The notes under the pieces were generated by a model, which was given only the letters and a program-made list of their open reading frames with translations, searched no databases and was not told the origin of the DNA. From an uncultured Bacilli bacterium (GTDB lineage Bacteria; Bacillota_I; Bacilli_A; RF39; UBA660): a stretch of DNA of 18,069 nucleotides. The position numbers and the translations under genes were made by a program. This document shows, in pieces, positions 1 to 6,380 of this stretch (position 1 is its first letter; the number at the start of each line of letters is the position of its first letter). The stretch is from positions 1 through 18,069 of the forward strand of contig CANRDA010000011.1 in assembly GCA_947629285.1 (NCBI GenBank), in the 5' to 3' direction.

Positions 1-3
1 TTT

Positions 4-27
4 ATATTAAAATTCTCATTTTAATAT
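4..27. repeat. Perfect AT-rich inverted repeat (hairpin)
   Basis: Arms 4-13 and 18-27 pair perfectly over 10 bases around a 4-base loop. All stem pairs are A-T. It would lie in the leader of any transcript starting at the left LexA-controlled promoter. No U-tract follows, so a terminator is not supported. The function is unknown. Confidence 0.45.
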
Positions 28-53
28 CATTTTCACTTAGTATGACTTGTTTT

Positions 54-82
54 CCATAAAACTTTTCACACTATCCTGTCAA
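54..82 (-). promoter_or_regulatory. Promoter-like element reading out of the window's left edge
   Basis: A perfect -35 box, TTGACA, lies on the minus strand at 77-82, directly beside a LexA-type box. At 17 bases spacing the -10 position (54-59) reads TTATGG, and TATGGA follows at 18, so the -10 is poor. The arrangement copies the promoter of the pilin-like gene at 1574-1618. If active it would transcribe leftward into a gene beyond the window. No start codon with a good ribosome binding site appears before position 1. It may be active, or a decayed duplicate. Confidence 0.5.
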
Positions 83-105
83 GAGGAACGTTTGTTCGTA
101 GCACG
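75..105 (-). repeat. 31-bp direct repeat, left copy (pairs with 1595-1625)
   Basis: This element and 1595-1625 match at 27 of 31 positions (hand alignment) and lie in the same orientation on either side of the pilin-like gene. The shared block covers the LexA box, the two-base gap, the TTGACA -35 and two following G's. Two of the four differences fall at positions the LexA consensus leaves free. This is what a repeated, selected promoter-operator looks like. Confidence 0.75.
85..98 (-). promoter_or_regulatory. LexA (SOS) operator, left copy
   Basis: The minus strand reads CGAACAAACGTTCC, which matches every position of the Bacillus LexA/DinR consensus CGAACRNRYGTTYC. It ends two bases before a TTGACA -35, so bound LexA would be expected to block RNA polymerase. 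The surrounding 31 bases (75-105) match 1595-1625 at 27 positions, counted by eye. The consensus is established knowledge; regulation here is inferred. Confidence 0.75.
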
Positions 106-170
106 GCATTTAAAAAAATTTGCAAAATAATTTAACCTTATTATTTGTAAATTATTTTAACTTTTATAGA

Positions 171-199
171 AAATAAGTAGTAGCTTTTACTACTTATTT
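171..199 (-). terminator. Terminator hairpin of the pilin-like gene
   Basis: Arms 171-182 and 188-199 form a perfect 12-bp stem with a 5-base loop, overlapping the TAA stop of the pilin-like gene. On the minus strand the stem is followed by a short T-rich stretch (TTTTCTAT), weaker than a classic tract. A second AT-only stem (124-134 / 148-158) followed by a T7 run at about 111-117 may act as backup. Confidence 0.6.
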
Positions 200-1541
200 A
201 ATCATTATAGGTTACACTGCTTATATTAGAGCTATTAAACATACTAGTTGTATCAAGACCATCTTTATATATCCATTTATCCCTTGATACTAAAACTTGA
301 GTTAGAGCTGTTGTATTAGAAAATATAGAATCAATATTTTCTACATTTGATATATCAAAATTTGTTAAATCTAATGTAAGCAAATTACTGCTTGAAGAAA
401 ACATAGAAGACATATTTGTTACATTTTTTGTATCGAAATTATTTATATTTAATTCTGTTAAACTACTACAACTATTAAACATATTAGACATATCCGTTAC
501 ATTGTGTGTATCAAAATTACCTAAATCTAAAGTTGTTAACTTTTTACAATAATAAAACATATTTTTCATATCAGTTACACTACTTGTATTAAATCCAGTT
601 ATATCTAAATCTGTTAATTTATCATCGTATTCAAACATATATGACATATCCGTTACTTTTGAAGTGTCAAAATTATCACCAAATTTTATACTTTGTAAGC
701 TATTTATTGAAATTGAAAAAAGACTAAGGCCATAAAACATATTAGACATATCTGTTACATTGTACGTATCAAAACTACTTAAATCTAGTGAAGTTAAAGT
801 CATATGCATATAAAACATTTTGGACATATTTTTTACTTTACTAGTATCTACTTCGTTAAAAATTATTTCATTTAATATTACATTAAAATCCGAATTAGAA
901 AACATACTTGAGCTATCTTCATTAAATAAAATTAAATTATCACTATATATGTATAAAATTCTTGTTGTTTTATCTTCTACTGTTACATCTTTTGCATACC
1001 CAATTATACTTCCATCTTCTGATAGACCTTCTACTTTTTCTAACGATAGTAGTTCTTCTCTAGTCATTCCTTCTGGTATTCTTCCATTCGATAAAAACTC
1101 TATTATATTTGGCTTTTTTTCTAATCCACTTATTATAGAATTAAATGTTGGTCCATCTACTAATGTATTTTTTTCTACTATAGAATTATTTTCACCGTTA
1201 CAATAAGTTACTGTCTCACTTGCAATTTTTCCTTTTTTATCAAATGTTATTGTCCCACTACATGGTTTTATTCCACTTACTTCTACTAATAAATTTTTCT
1301 CTCCACAAAGTAAGTTGCCATCTTCTTGCACTGTACATTCACTTGGATTAAATTCTTCTGTTAGATTCCTAGCGGCTATTGCTTGATCTACTGCTCTTAA
1401 ATATAATTCTTTAGTTCTTTCATTTGATTCACTTTTTGCATTACCTATTATATTTAATATTATTGGTGTAGCTATAAGTGCGATTATTGCTAATATTACT
1501 ATTACTGCTAATAATTCTATAAGTGTAAATCCTTTTTTCAT
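198..1541 (-). CDS. Pilin-like surface protein with BspA (DUF285) repeats
   Basis: A 447-residue protein. The N-terminus is a class III prepilin signal: short KKG leader, then FTLIELL with the conserved Glu five residues after the cut, then a hydrophobic helix to about residue 33. A prepilin peptidase would cleave after Gly4, and the helix would anchor the protein in the membrane or a pseudopilus. Residues 40-130 are pilin-like, with cysteines at 69, 79, 94 and 114. From about 230 to 410 it carries tandem BspA/DUF285 repeats of the form (F/V)DTSxVTDMSxMF, a family linked to surface display and adhesion. The start is fixed by GAGGAGG seven bases upstream. No pilus assembly genes are nearby and the gene is monocistronic. 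Its promoter carries a perfect SOS box, unusual for such a protein. Fold assignments are confident; the adhesive role is inferred. Confidence 0.85.
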   Translation of the reverse strand: MKKGFTLIELLAVIVILAIIALIATPIILNIIGNAKSESNERTKELYLRAVDQAIAARNLTEEFNPSECTVQEDGNLLCGEKNLLVEVSGIKPCSGTITFDKKGKIASETVTYCNGENNSIVEKNTLVDGPTFNSIISGLEKKPNIIEFLSNGRIPEGMTREELLSLEKVEGLSEDGSIIGYAKDVTVEDKTTRILYIYSDNLILFNEDSSSMFSNSDFNVILNEIIFNEVDTSKVKNMSKMFYMHMTLTSLDLSSFDTYNVTDMSNMFYGLSLFSISINSLQSIKFGDNFDTSKVTDMSYMFEYDDKLTDLDITGFNTSSVTDMKNMFYYCKKLTTLDLGNFDTHNVTDMSNMFNSCSSLTELNINNFDTKNVTNMSSMFSSSSNLLTLDLTNFDISNVENIDSIFSNTTALTQVLVSRDKWIYKDGLDTTSMFNSSNISSVTYND

Positions 1542-1573
1542 CTAACTTCCTCCTCTTTATTGTTAACTGTTTT

Positions 1574-1602
1574 ATTTTCTCATAGCCACATACCCCTGTC
1601 AA
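1574..1602 (-). promoter_or_regulatory. Promoter of the pilin-like gene
   Basis: On the minus strand a perfect -35 TTGACA (1597-1602) is followed by a 17-base spacer and a -10 GAAAAT (1574-1579). The -10 is preceded by TGA, giving an extended -10. The stretch TATGAGAAAAT is shared with the esx operon promoter. Transcription would start near 1567, giving a short leader of about 26 bases that contains the GAGGAGG ribosome binding site. Confidence 0.7.
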
Positions 1603-1625
1603 GAGAAACGCATGTTCGTATCACG
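1595..1625 (-). repeat. 31-bp direct repeat, right copy (pairs with 75-105)
   Basis: This is the second copy of the promoter-operator repeat, directly upstream of the pilin-like gene. The gene together with one copy makes a unit of about 1.52 kb, which is consistent with tandem duplication of a gene-plus-promoter cassette. Confidence 0.75.
1605..1618 (-). promoter_or_regulatory. LexA (SOS) operator of the pilin-like gene
   Basis: The minus strand reads CGAACATGCGTTTC, matching every position of the Bacillus-type LexA consensus CGAACRNRYGTTYC. It lies two bases upstream of the TTGACA -35, at the same offset as the left copy at 85-98. Sequence and spacing argue for repression by LexA and induction by DNA damage. 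Binding itself is inferred. Confidence 0.8.
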
Positions 1626-1782
1626 CATGATTTTTATAAAATGTTACTTTTTACTTACTATATACATGCATTAACACTTTTCAAAATTTTGTTTCTTTTA
1701 CTAATAAGTGTAAAGGAAAAGTATATTTTCTCTTTAATAACACATTTCCTGCACTAATATCATAAAATTTATTAGGTGATGA

Positions 1783-2748
1783 ATGATGAATGTTTTAATT
1801 CTTTTCGGTGGTAATTCTTTTGAACACAACATTTCATGTAAATCTGTCAATTTTATAATTGATAATATTGATAAAGAAAAATTTAATTATAAATTAGTTG
1901 GAATAGATTTTAATAATGATTGGTATATAGTTAACGGCGCTACTAAAATTGATTCTAATTGGAAAAAAAATAATAGTATCGTTAAAATTGACAATATAAT
2001 TGAGTTTGCTAAAAAATTTGATATAGTATTTCCAATGATACACGGAAATACTGTTGAAGATGGAAAACTTCAAAGTATGTTTGAACTTTATAACATTAAT
2101 TATGTTGGGTGTAATTCAATATCTAGTTTAATGTGCTACGACAAAATGTTAACTAAATTAATTTTAGAAAAATATAATATCCCACAAGTACCTTATATTA
2201 TTTATAGAAACGAAATCAAATATGATAATATAGATTTCCCCGTAATTATAAAACCGTGTAAATGCGGTTCATCTATTGGAATTACCGTCGCACATAATAA
2301 AAAAGAAATGAAGAAAGGAATTAAAATAGCTAAAAAATACGATAGTAAAATTTTAATAGAACAATATATAGAAAATAATAGAGAGTTAGAATGTGCTATA
2401 CTAAAAGATAAAAAAAAGCTTATAGTTTCTGATATTGGTGAGATAATAAATAATGGCAAATGGTATGACTATGAAAAAAAATATGTGTGTGAAAGTAAAA
2501 CTATAATATCTAATATAGATAAAAATGTTAAAGAACAAATAAAGAGTTATTCAAAAACAATTTTTAATTTATTAGATTGTGATAAATTAAGTAGATTAGA
2601 TTTTTTATATGACTTAGATAATAAAAAAATATATTTTAATGAAATAAACACTATACCCGGTTTTACAAAATCAAGTATGTTTCCTAAATTAATTAAGAAT
2701 GAAGGAATAAACTATAAAGAAATAATTACTAAAATTTTAATACAGTAG
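1783..2748 (+). CDS. D-alanine-D-alanine ligase-like ATP-grasp enzyme
   Basis: A 321-residue protein of the Ddl family, which joins two D-alanines with ATP in the cytoplasm to make the peptidoglycan dipeptide. Visible Ddl features: N-terminal LFGGNSFEHNISCKS with the substrate-binding Glu (about 14), IHGNTVEDG (87-95), the ATP-grasp lysine in VIIKP (about 157), GSSIG (162-166), the omega-loop WYDYEKKY with the Tyr typical of D-Ala second-substrate specificity (about 234), RLDF (271-274), and metal-binding FNEINTIPGFT (285-295). Length is near the usual 300-370. Some spots differ from housekeeping Ddl (VEDG for GEDG, LQS for IQG), so it may be a paralogue with an altered substrate. ATG 1783 and in-frame ATG 1786 are both possible after AGGTGAT at 1774-1780; 1786 has the better spacing (5 bases). 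A downstream XRE gene follows after about 57 bases. Confidence 0.8.
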   Translation: MMNVLILFGGNSFEHNISCKSVNFIIDNIDKEKFNYKLVGIDFNNDWYIVNGATKIDSNWKKNNSIVKIDNIIEFAKKFDIVFPMIHGNTVEDGKLQSMFELYNINYVGCNSISSLMCYDKMLTKLILEKYNIPQVPYIIYRNEIKYDNIDFPVIIKPCKCGSSIGITVAHNKKEMKKGIKIAKKYDSKILIEQYIENNRELECAILKDKKKLIVSDIGEIINNGKWYDYEKKYVCESKTIISNIDKNVKEQIKSYSKTIFNLLDCDKLSRLDFLYDLDNKKIYFNEINTIPGFTKSSMFPKLIKNEGINYKEIITKILIQ

Positions 2749-2805
2749 ACTATTTATCTATGAAATAATTGTTAAAACTATTATAAAATTAAGTTGGTGA
2801 TATAT

Positions 2806-3051
2806 ATGGCAGTAAACAAACAATCTGATATTTATAATGTTATCGGAAAAAATATTAAAAAATATAGAAAGAAAAAAGGATTAAAGCAAAGAGAACTTGC
2901 TGAAAAATTATATTTAAGTGATAGTTTTATTGCAAAACTTGAATCTATTACTCATCAAACAATTTCTATTGATACTTTAGAAAATATTGCTGAAGTGCTC
3001 GGATGTGATATTAGAGATTTCTTTGATAGAAGTGTCATGAATGAAAAATAA
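2806..3051 (+). CDS. XRE-family helix-turn-helix regulator
   Basis: An 81-residue protein that is almost entirely one Cro/C1-type helix-turn-helix domain. The pattern IGKNIKKYRKKKGLKQRELA followed by SDSFIAKLES gives the two core helices, then IDTLENIAEVLGCDIRDFF. Such proteins bind DNA as dimers and usually act as repressors. The start is ATG 2806, set by GGTGAT at 2796-2801 with four bases of spacing; the reading frame runs further up to a TTG at 2794, which is less likely. It lies 57 bases after the Ddl-like gene and before the aminotransferase, so it may control either. No effector domain is present, so the signal it senses is unknown. Confidence 0.8.
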   Translation: MAVNKQSDIYNVIGKNIKKYRKKKGLKQRELAEKLYLSDSFIAKLESITHQTISIDTLENIAEVLGCDIRDFFDRSVMNEK

Positions 3052-3059
3052 TAAAATTT

Positions 3060-3084
3060 AAAGGTACTTAATAGGGCCTTTTTT
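3060..3084 (+). terminator. Weak terminator-like hairpin after the XRE gene
   Basis: A short stem, AAAGG (3060-3064) with CCTTT (3077-3081), has a 12-base loop and is followed by a T run. The stem has few G-C pairs, so termination is likely partial. The T run and the promoter just downstream support a transcription boundary here. Confidence 0.35.
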
Positions 3085-3106
3085 ATTTAGCTTTTTAAAG
3101 TTTAAA

Positions 3107-3135
3107 TTTACTTGTTTTAATTTATATGATATAAT
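3107..3135 (+). promoter_or_regulatory. Promoter of the aminotransferase / ATP-grasp operon
   Basis: The -10 is a perfect TATAAT (3130-3135) preceded by TGA (extended -10). A 17-base spacer leads to a partial -35 TTTACT (3107-3112). The start codon is only 17 bases after the -10, so the predicted transcript begins almost at the ribosome binding site GGTGA and has a leader of roughly ten bases. Confidence 0.65.
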
Positions 3136-3152
3136 TCTTTTGGTGAATAAAA

Positions 3153-4763
3153 ATGCTAAAAAAACTTATAAAGCAGTGTTTAGGAGAAAATATTGAGATA
3201 CATAGTAGTGAATTTAACAAGGAGAATGCTTCTCCTGCCCTTAAAGAGTTTATTGATGAGAATCCTGCTTACTTAAATAAATATAGTCAGTTTGGTAAAA
3301 GAAGAGATGAAAAAGAGTTTTACCCTGCTATCAAAAAAATTGAAAAGGGATTTTACTTATTAAATCAAGATTTGGATGTTTATGATGAGGAAAACTTTGT
3401 TCCTGTTCAAGAAATATATACAGTAAGAACTGGTAATCCAATTGACTATAAACCATTTCCTATGGCAAAAGAATATATAACTAGAATACTATTTAGTAAA
3501 TACCTGTTTAGATATCCGAGTATAGAAGGACATGTTAAAGCAAGAGGACACTTTGTAAACTATCTTATTAAAGAAGGCTTCAAAGAGACTAAAGAAGAAG
3601 GATATGATGGTATCGGTATTGAAAATGTTATATTTTCTTGCTCTACTACTCATGCATTTAATATGATACTTGATACTATATTAAAGGATGAAGATGTAGT
3701 TATAATGACTGGTCCTAACTATGGATTGTTTGCAGTTGACCCAGAAAGAATGAATGGTAGAGTTGAAGTACTTCCTTTAAGAGAAGAAGATGACTTCTAT
3801 GTCAATCCAAAGTTACTCTCTAAAAAAATAGATGAAGTAAACGATATGTTAAAGAAAAAATGGGAAGGTAAACTTGACTATATACCTAGAGTAAAAGCAT
3901 TCTTACACATGAATCCGCATAATCCACTAGGTAAAGTAGTAAATCATAAAAATATAGATATACTAAAAGGAATTGGGGATGTATGCCTTGAGAAAGGTGT
4001 GTTTGTAATAGATGATATGATATATAGGGATTTAACTTTTGACTTAGATGATAAAGCAGTTCCTATGGCATCTATTCCAAAATACTTTAACAATACTATT
4101 ACTCTATTTGGACTATCTAAATCATATGGACTTGCAGGTATAAGAGCTGGTGCGATAGTGGCTCCCGCACCTATTTGTAAGGGTGTTGGTGAGAAGATAT
4201 TTGCAACTATGGATTCACTTCCAGTATTTCAAGTACAAGCTTTAGCTGGTGCGTTCAACGGAACGAAAAGAAGATATAAACAAGCTAAAAAATATTTTAA
4301 AAAATTAATAGATATGTATAAATATCAATTAGACTTTGTCGTTACTTTAATAGAAGGCATAGACAAAGTAGAAAACAATAAAAAAAGAATTATTAAAGAT
4401 ATGAAAAAACATATAAAAGATGAAAAGTTAAGAGGCATATTACTAAATGGAGTCCCAGGATTAAAGGTTAGAAAAAATACATATCCTGAATCTGGGTTCT
4501 TTATAGTAGTAGACTTCACTGATTTAAAAAATAAATCATACGATGGAGACATTATTAAAAATGAGACTGACCTAGTTAAGTATTTATATAAAAAGAGCAA
4601 ATTTAAAACTATAATGGGACAAAATATGTCATGGCCTTACGAAGATGAGATGATAGGTAGATTTAACTTTGCAATTGCTATACCTGATTTAATTGATAAC
4701 TTTATCCAATTACAAAAATCTTTAAATGGAGAATATGTATGTATAAAAGACTTAGAAAAGTAA
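3153..4763 (+). CDS. PLP-dependent aminotransferase (class I/II fold)
   Basis: A 536-residue fold-type I PLP enzyme. Visible motifs: GPNYG (187-191) with the ring-stacking Tyr, NPHNPLG (254-260) for cofactor contact, DDMIY (287-291) with the Asp that binds the pyridine nitrogen, LSKSYGLAGIRAG (321-333) with the Schiff-base Lys323 and phosphate-binding Arg331, and GRFNFAIAI (502-510) with the carboxylate-binding Arg503. It is longer than ordinary aminotransferases (about 400) because of roughly 100 extra N-terminal residues and an insertion of about 50 charged residues near 380-430. That size is shared with aspartate aminotransferase/4-decarboxylase enzymes, but I do not see enough similarity to call it that. 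The substrate is unknown. GGTGA six bases upstream fixes the start. Its 3' end overlaps the next gene by 25 bases, so the two are probably translated together. Confidence 0.8.
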   Translation: MLKKLIKQCLGENIEIHSSEFNKENASPALKEFIDENPAYLNKYSQFGKRRDEKEFYPAIKKIEKGFYLLNQDLDVYDEENFVPVQEIYTVRTGNPIDYKPFPMAKEYITRILFSKYLFRYPSIEGHVKARGHFVNYLIKEGFKETKEEGYDGIGIENVIFSCSTTHAFNMILDTILKDEDVVIMTGPNYGLFAVDPERMNGRVEVLPLREEDDFYVNPKLLSKKIDEVNDMLKKKWEGKLDYIPRVKAFLHMNPHNPLGKVVNHKNIDILKGIGDVCLEKGVFVIDDMIYRDLTFDLDDKAVPMASIPKYFNNTITLFGLSKSYGLAGIRAGAIVAPAPICKGVGEKIFATMDSLPVFQVQALAGAFNGTKRRYKQAKKYFKKLIDMYKYQLDFVVTLIEGIDKVENNKKRIIKDMKKHIKDEKLRGILLNGVPGLKVRKNTYPESGFFIVVDFTDLKNKSYDGDIIKNETDLVKYLYKKSKFKTIMGQNMSWPYEDEMIGRFNFAIAIPDLIDNFIQLQKSLNGEYVCIKDLEK

Positions 4764-5644
4764 AATTAAGACTTAAACTTATTAGAAATAAACTTTCTAG
4801 TATTAAGAAATGTGATAAACATATAGCACTCGTATCTTGCTTTAAATACGCAAATAAAATAAATGAGGATGTAGAACTAAAGTACTACTTATATAAAAAT
4901 AATATTTCATCGGATATAGTCCCTTGGAAGAGTATTGATTTAAATAAATATGACGCTTTAATTATAAGAAGTATATGGGACTTTCAAGAAAATTTAGATG
5001 AGTTCAAAAAATGGATTGATAAAGTAAATATACCTATTTTTAATGATAAAGGTTTAATAATAAATAATATAGATAAAGAGTCTCAATATAAACTCATGGA
5101 TAAATATAATATTAAACATATAGAAACTGTATTTACTGATAATAAGGCTAACATAGAAAAAATATGGAATGAGAACTTTAAAGATTACGATAAATTAGTT
5201 GTTAAGCCTAGTATATCTGAAAGTGGAAAGAATACCTATATAGTAGACAAAGACAATATAAATAATATAGATTTAAGTAATTTTAAAAGTAAGATTATGA
5301 TTGAGCCTTTTATACCTAGTATTAAAGATGGAGAGTATTCACTAATTTATTTTAATCATAAACTCTCACATACAGTATTAAGACATCCAGGAGTCTTAGA
5401 TAGCAATACTGAAGTAAAGGAAATAGAGCCTATTCAAGAATTAATAGATATAGGTAGTAAAATAGAATCTATCGCTGAATATAAAAACTATTTATACTTA
5501 AGATTAGACTTTGTAAAATACAATAATGAATATTTACTACTTGAAACAGAATTAATTGACCCTATGTTATTTATAAGTAAATGCGAAAATAAAAAAGAAA
5601 TATATATGAACTTTGCAAAAGATATCAAATCCAGATTAAATTAA
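4739..5644 (+). CDS. ATP-grasp enzyme resembling DcsG
   Basis: A 301-residue protein whose layout fits the small ATP-grasp group that includes the cycloserine ligase DcsG and glutathione-synthetase-like proteins. Motifs: RSIWDFQENLDEF (77-89), a DK-type turn (112-113), VVKPSISESGKNT (154-166) with the ATP-binding lysine, IEPFIPSIKDGEYSL (188-202), and RLDFV (255-259) followed by LLETELIDPMLF (267-278), which supplies metal-binding acids. Such enzymes activate a carboxylate with ATP and join or cyclise it with an amine; the substrates here are unknown. The first ~28 residues are very basic, an extension of unknown role. GGAG at 4728-4731, seven bases before the ATG, supports this start inside the end of the aminotransferase gene. 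The 25-base overlap argues that the two enzymes act in one pathway. Confidence 0.7.
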   Translation: MYKRLRKVKLRLKLIRNKLSSIKKCDKHIALVSCFKYANKINEDVELKYYLYKNNISSDIVPWKSIDLNKYDALIIRSIWDFQENLDEFKKWIDKVNIPIFNDKGLIINNIDKESQYKLMDKYNIKHIETVFTDNKANIEKIWNENFKDYDKLVVKPSISESGKNTYIVDKDNINNIDLSNFKSKIMIEPFIPSIKDGEYSLIYFNHKLSHTVLRHPGVLDSNTEVKEIEPIQELIDIGSKIESIAEYKNYLYLRLDFVKYNNEYLLLETELIDPMLFISKCENKKEIYMNFAKDIKSRLN

Positions 5645-5676
5645 AAGAAGAAATATTACCACTTTATTTCTTCTTT
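5644..5676. terminator. Bidirectional terminator between convergent genes
   Basis: Arms 5644-5655 and 5665-5676 form a perfect 12-bp stem with a 9-base loop. It starts at the last base of the ATP-grasp gene and covers the final codons of ung on the other strand. The T-rich arm serves the plus strand and its complement the minus strand. It probably separates the two convergent units. Confidence 0.65.
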
Positions 5677-6306
5677 ATTCATATCATTTAAATATTTATT
5701 AATTTTACTAAATGGTTTACTTCCAAAGAAACCTCTATTTGCAGATAGTGGGGATGGATGTACACTTTCTATTATTTTATGTCTAGGATTCGTAATGAGT
5801 TCTTTTTTACTACGTGCGAAACTTCCCCAAAGTACAAATATTACAGGATCTTCTCTATCATTTAACTTAGATATTATAGTATCTGTAAATATTTCCCAGC
5901 CTTTATCCTTATGTGATAGAGGTCTATCCTTAACTACTGTCATTATTGAGTTTAACAAAAGTACTCCTTCTTTTGCCCAATCAGTTAAATCACTTTTAGT
6001 TCTTTTAATACCTAAGTCACTATATAGTTCCTTAAATATATTTTGAAGAGATGGAGGCATAGCAATGCCTTCTTTAACTGAAAATGAAAGTCCGTGTGCC
6101 TCGCCTAATCCGTGGTACGGATCCTGCCCTAATATTACAACTTTAACCTCATCATAATCAGTAAATCTTAAAGCATCAAATATATTTTGATATGGTGGGA
6201 ATATTGTCTTAGTTTTATATTCACTTTTAACAAATATTCCTAGATTTCTAAAATAATCTTTTTTAAATTCATCTTTTAGGACTATGTCCCACTTTTTGTT
6301 TATCAT
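5656..6306 (-). CDS. ung: Uracil-DNA glycosylase, family 1
   Basis: A 216-residue protein that removes uracil from DNA as the first step of base excision repair. The family 1 signatures are all present: VVILGQDPYHGLGEAHGLSFSV with the catalytic Asp62 and the uracil-stacking Phe75, LLLNS (116-120) with the uracil-binding Asn, the DNA-contacting HPSPLSANRGFFG (183-195) with catalytic His183, and the SHKDKGWEIFTD helix. The length is normal (the E. coli enzyme is 229). The start ATG follows GGTGG by four bases. It has its own promoter and lies after the terminator of the type VII substrate operon, so it is probably an independent gene. Confidence 0.97.
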   Translation of the reverse strand: MINKKWDIVLKDEFKKDYFRNLGIFVKSEYKTKTIFPPYQNIFDALRFTDYDEVKVVILGQDPYHGLGEAHGLSFSVKEGIAMPPSLQNIFKELYSDLGIKRTKSDLTDWAKEGVLLLNSIMTVVKDRPLSHKDKGWEIFTDTIISKLNDREDPVIFVLWGSFARSKKELITNPRHKIIESVHPSPLSANRGFFGSKPFSKINKYLNDMNKEEIKW

Positions 6307-6321
6307 ACAACCACCAACTAT

Positions 6322-6350
6322 ATTGTACCATAGTTTTTAAAATTTAGAAA
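6322..6350 (-). promoter_or_regulatory. Promoter of ung
   Basis: On the minus strand TGG-TACAAT gives an extended -10 (TACAAT at 6322-6327). The -35 position (6345-6350) reads TTTCTA and is weak. The -10 ends 15 bases before the ung start, giving a short leader. Confidence 0.5.
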
Positions 6351-6380
6351 AAAGAAACAAATATTTTAATGATTTGTTTC
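6348..6380 (-). terminator. Terminator of the type VII substrate operon
   Basis: Arms 6354-6362 and 6372-6380 form a perfect 9-bp stem with a 9-base loop. On the minus strand it is followed by six T's. It overlaps the stop of the DUF4176 gene and ends the operon before ung. Confidence 0.8.

Noticed and set aside
820..1206. Plus-strand open frame opposite the pilin-like gene
   Set aside because: It is an antisense shadow of the BspA-repeat gene, rich in Ser/Leu/Phe/Ile as expected from the complement, with no ribosome binding site.
75..1625. The 31-bp direct repeats as attachment or recombination sites of a mobile cassette
   Set aside because: The repeats consist of a LexA box plus a -35, which explains their conservation, and no integrase or transposase is nearby. 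Duplication of a promoter-gene unit is simpler.
1560..1757. 65-residue plus-strand open frame in the intergenic region
   Set aside because: It covers the promoter and LexA box of the pilin-like gene, needs a TTG start and has no ribosome binding site or recognisable domain. I see no other gene in 1626-1782.
4252..4265. CGTTCAACGGAACG, an SOS-box-like inverted repeat
   Set aside because: The half-sites have the opposite polarity (GTTC-N4-GAAC instead of GAAC-N4-GTTC) and it lies inside the aminotransferase coding region.
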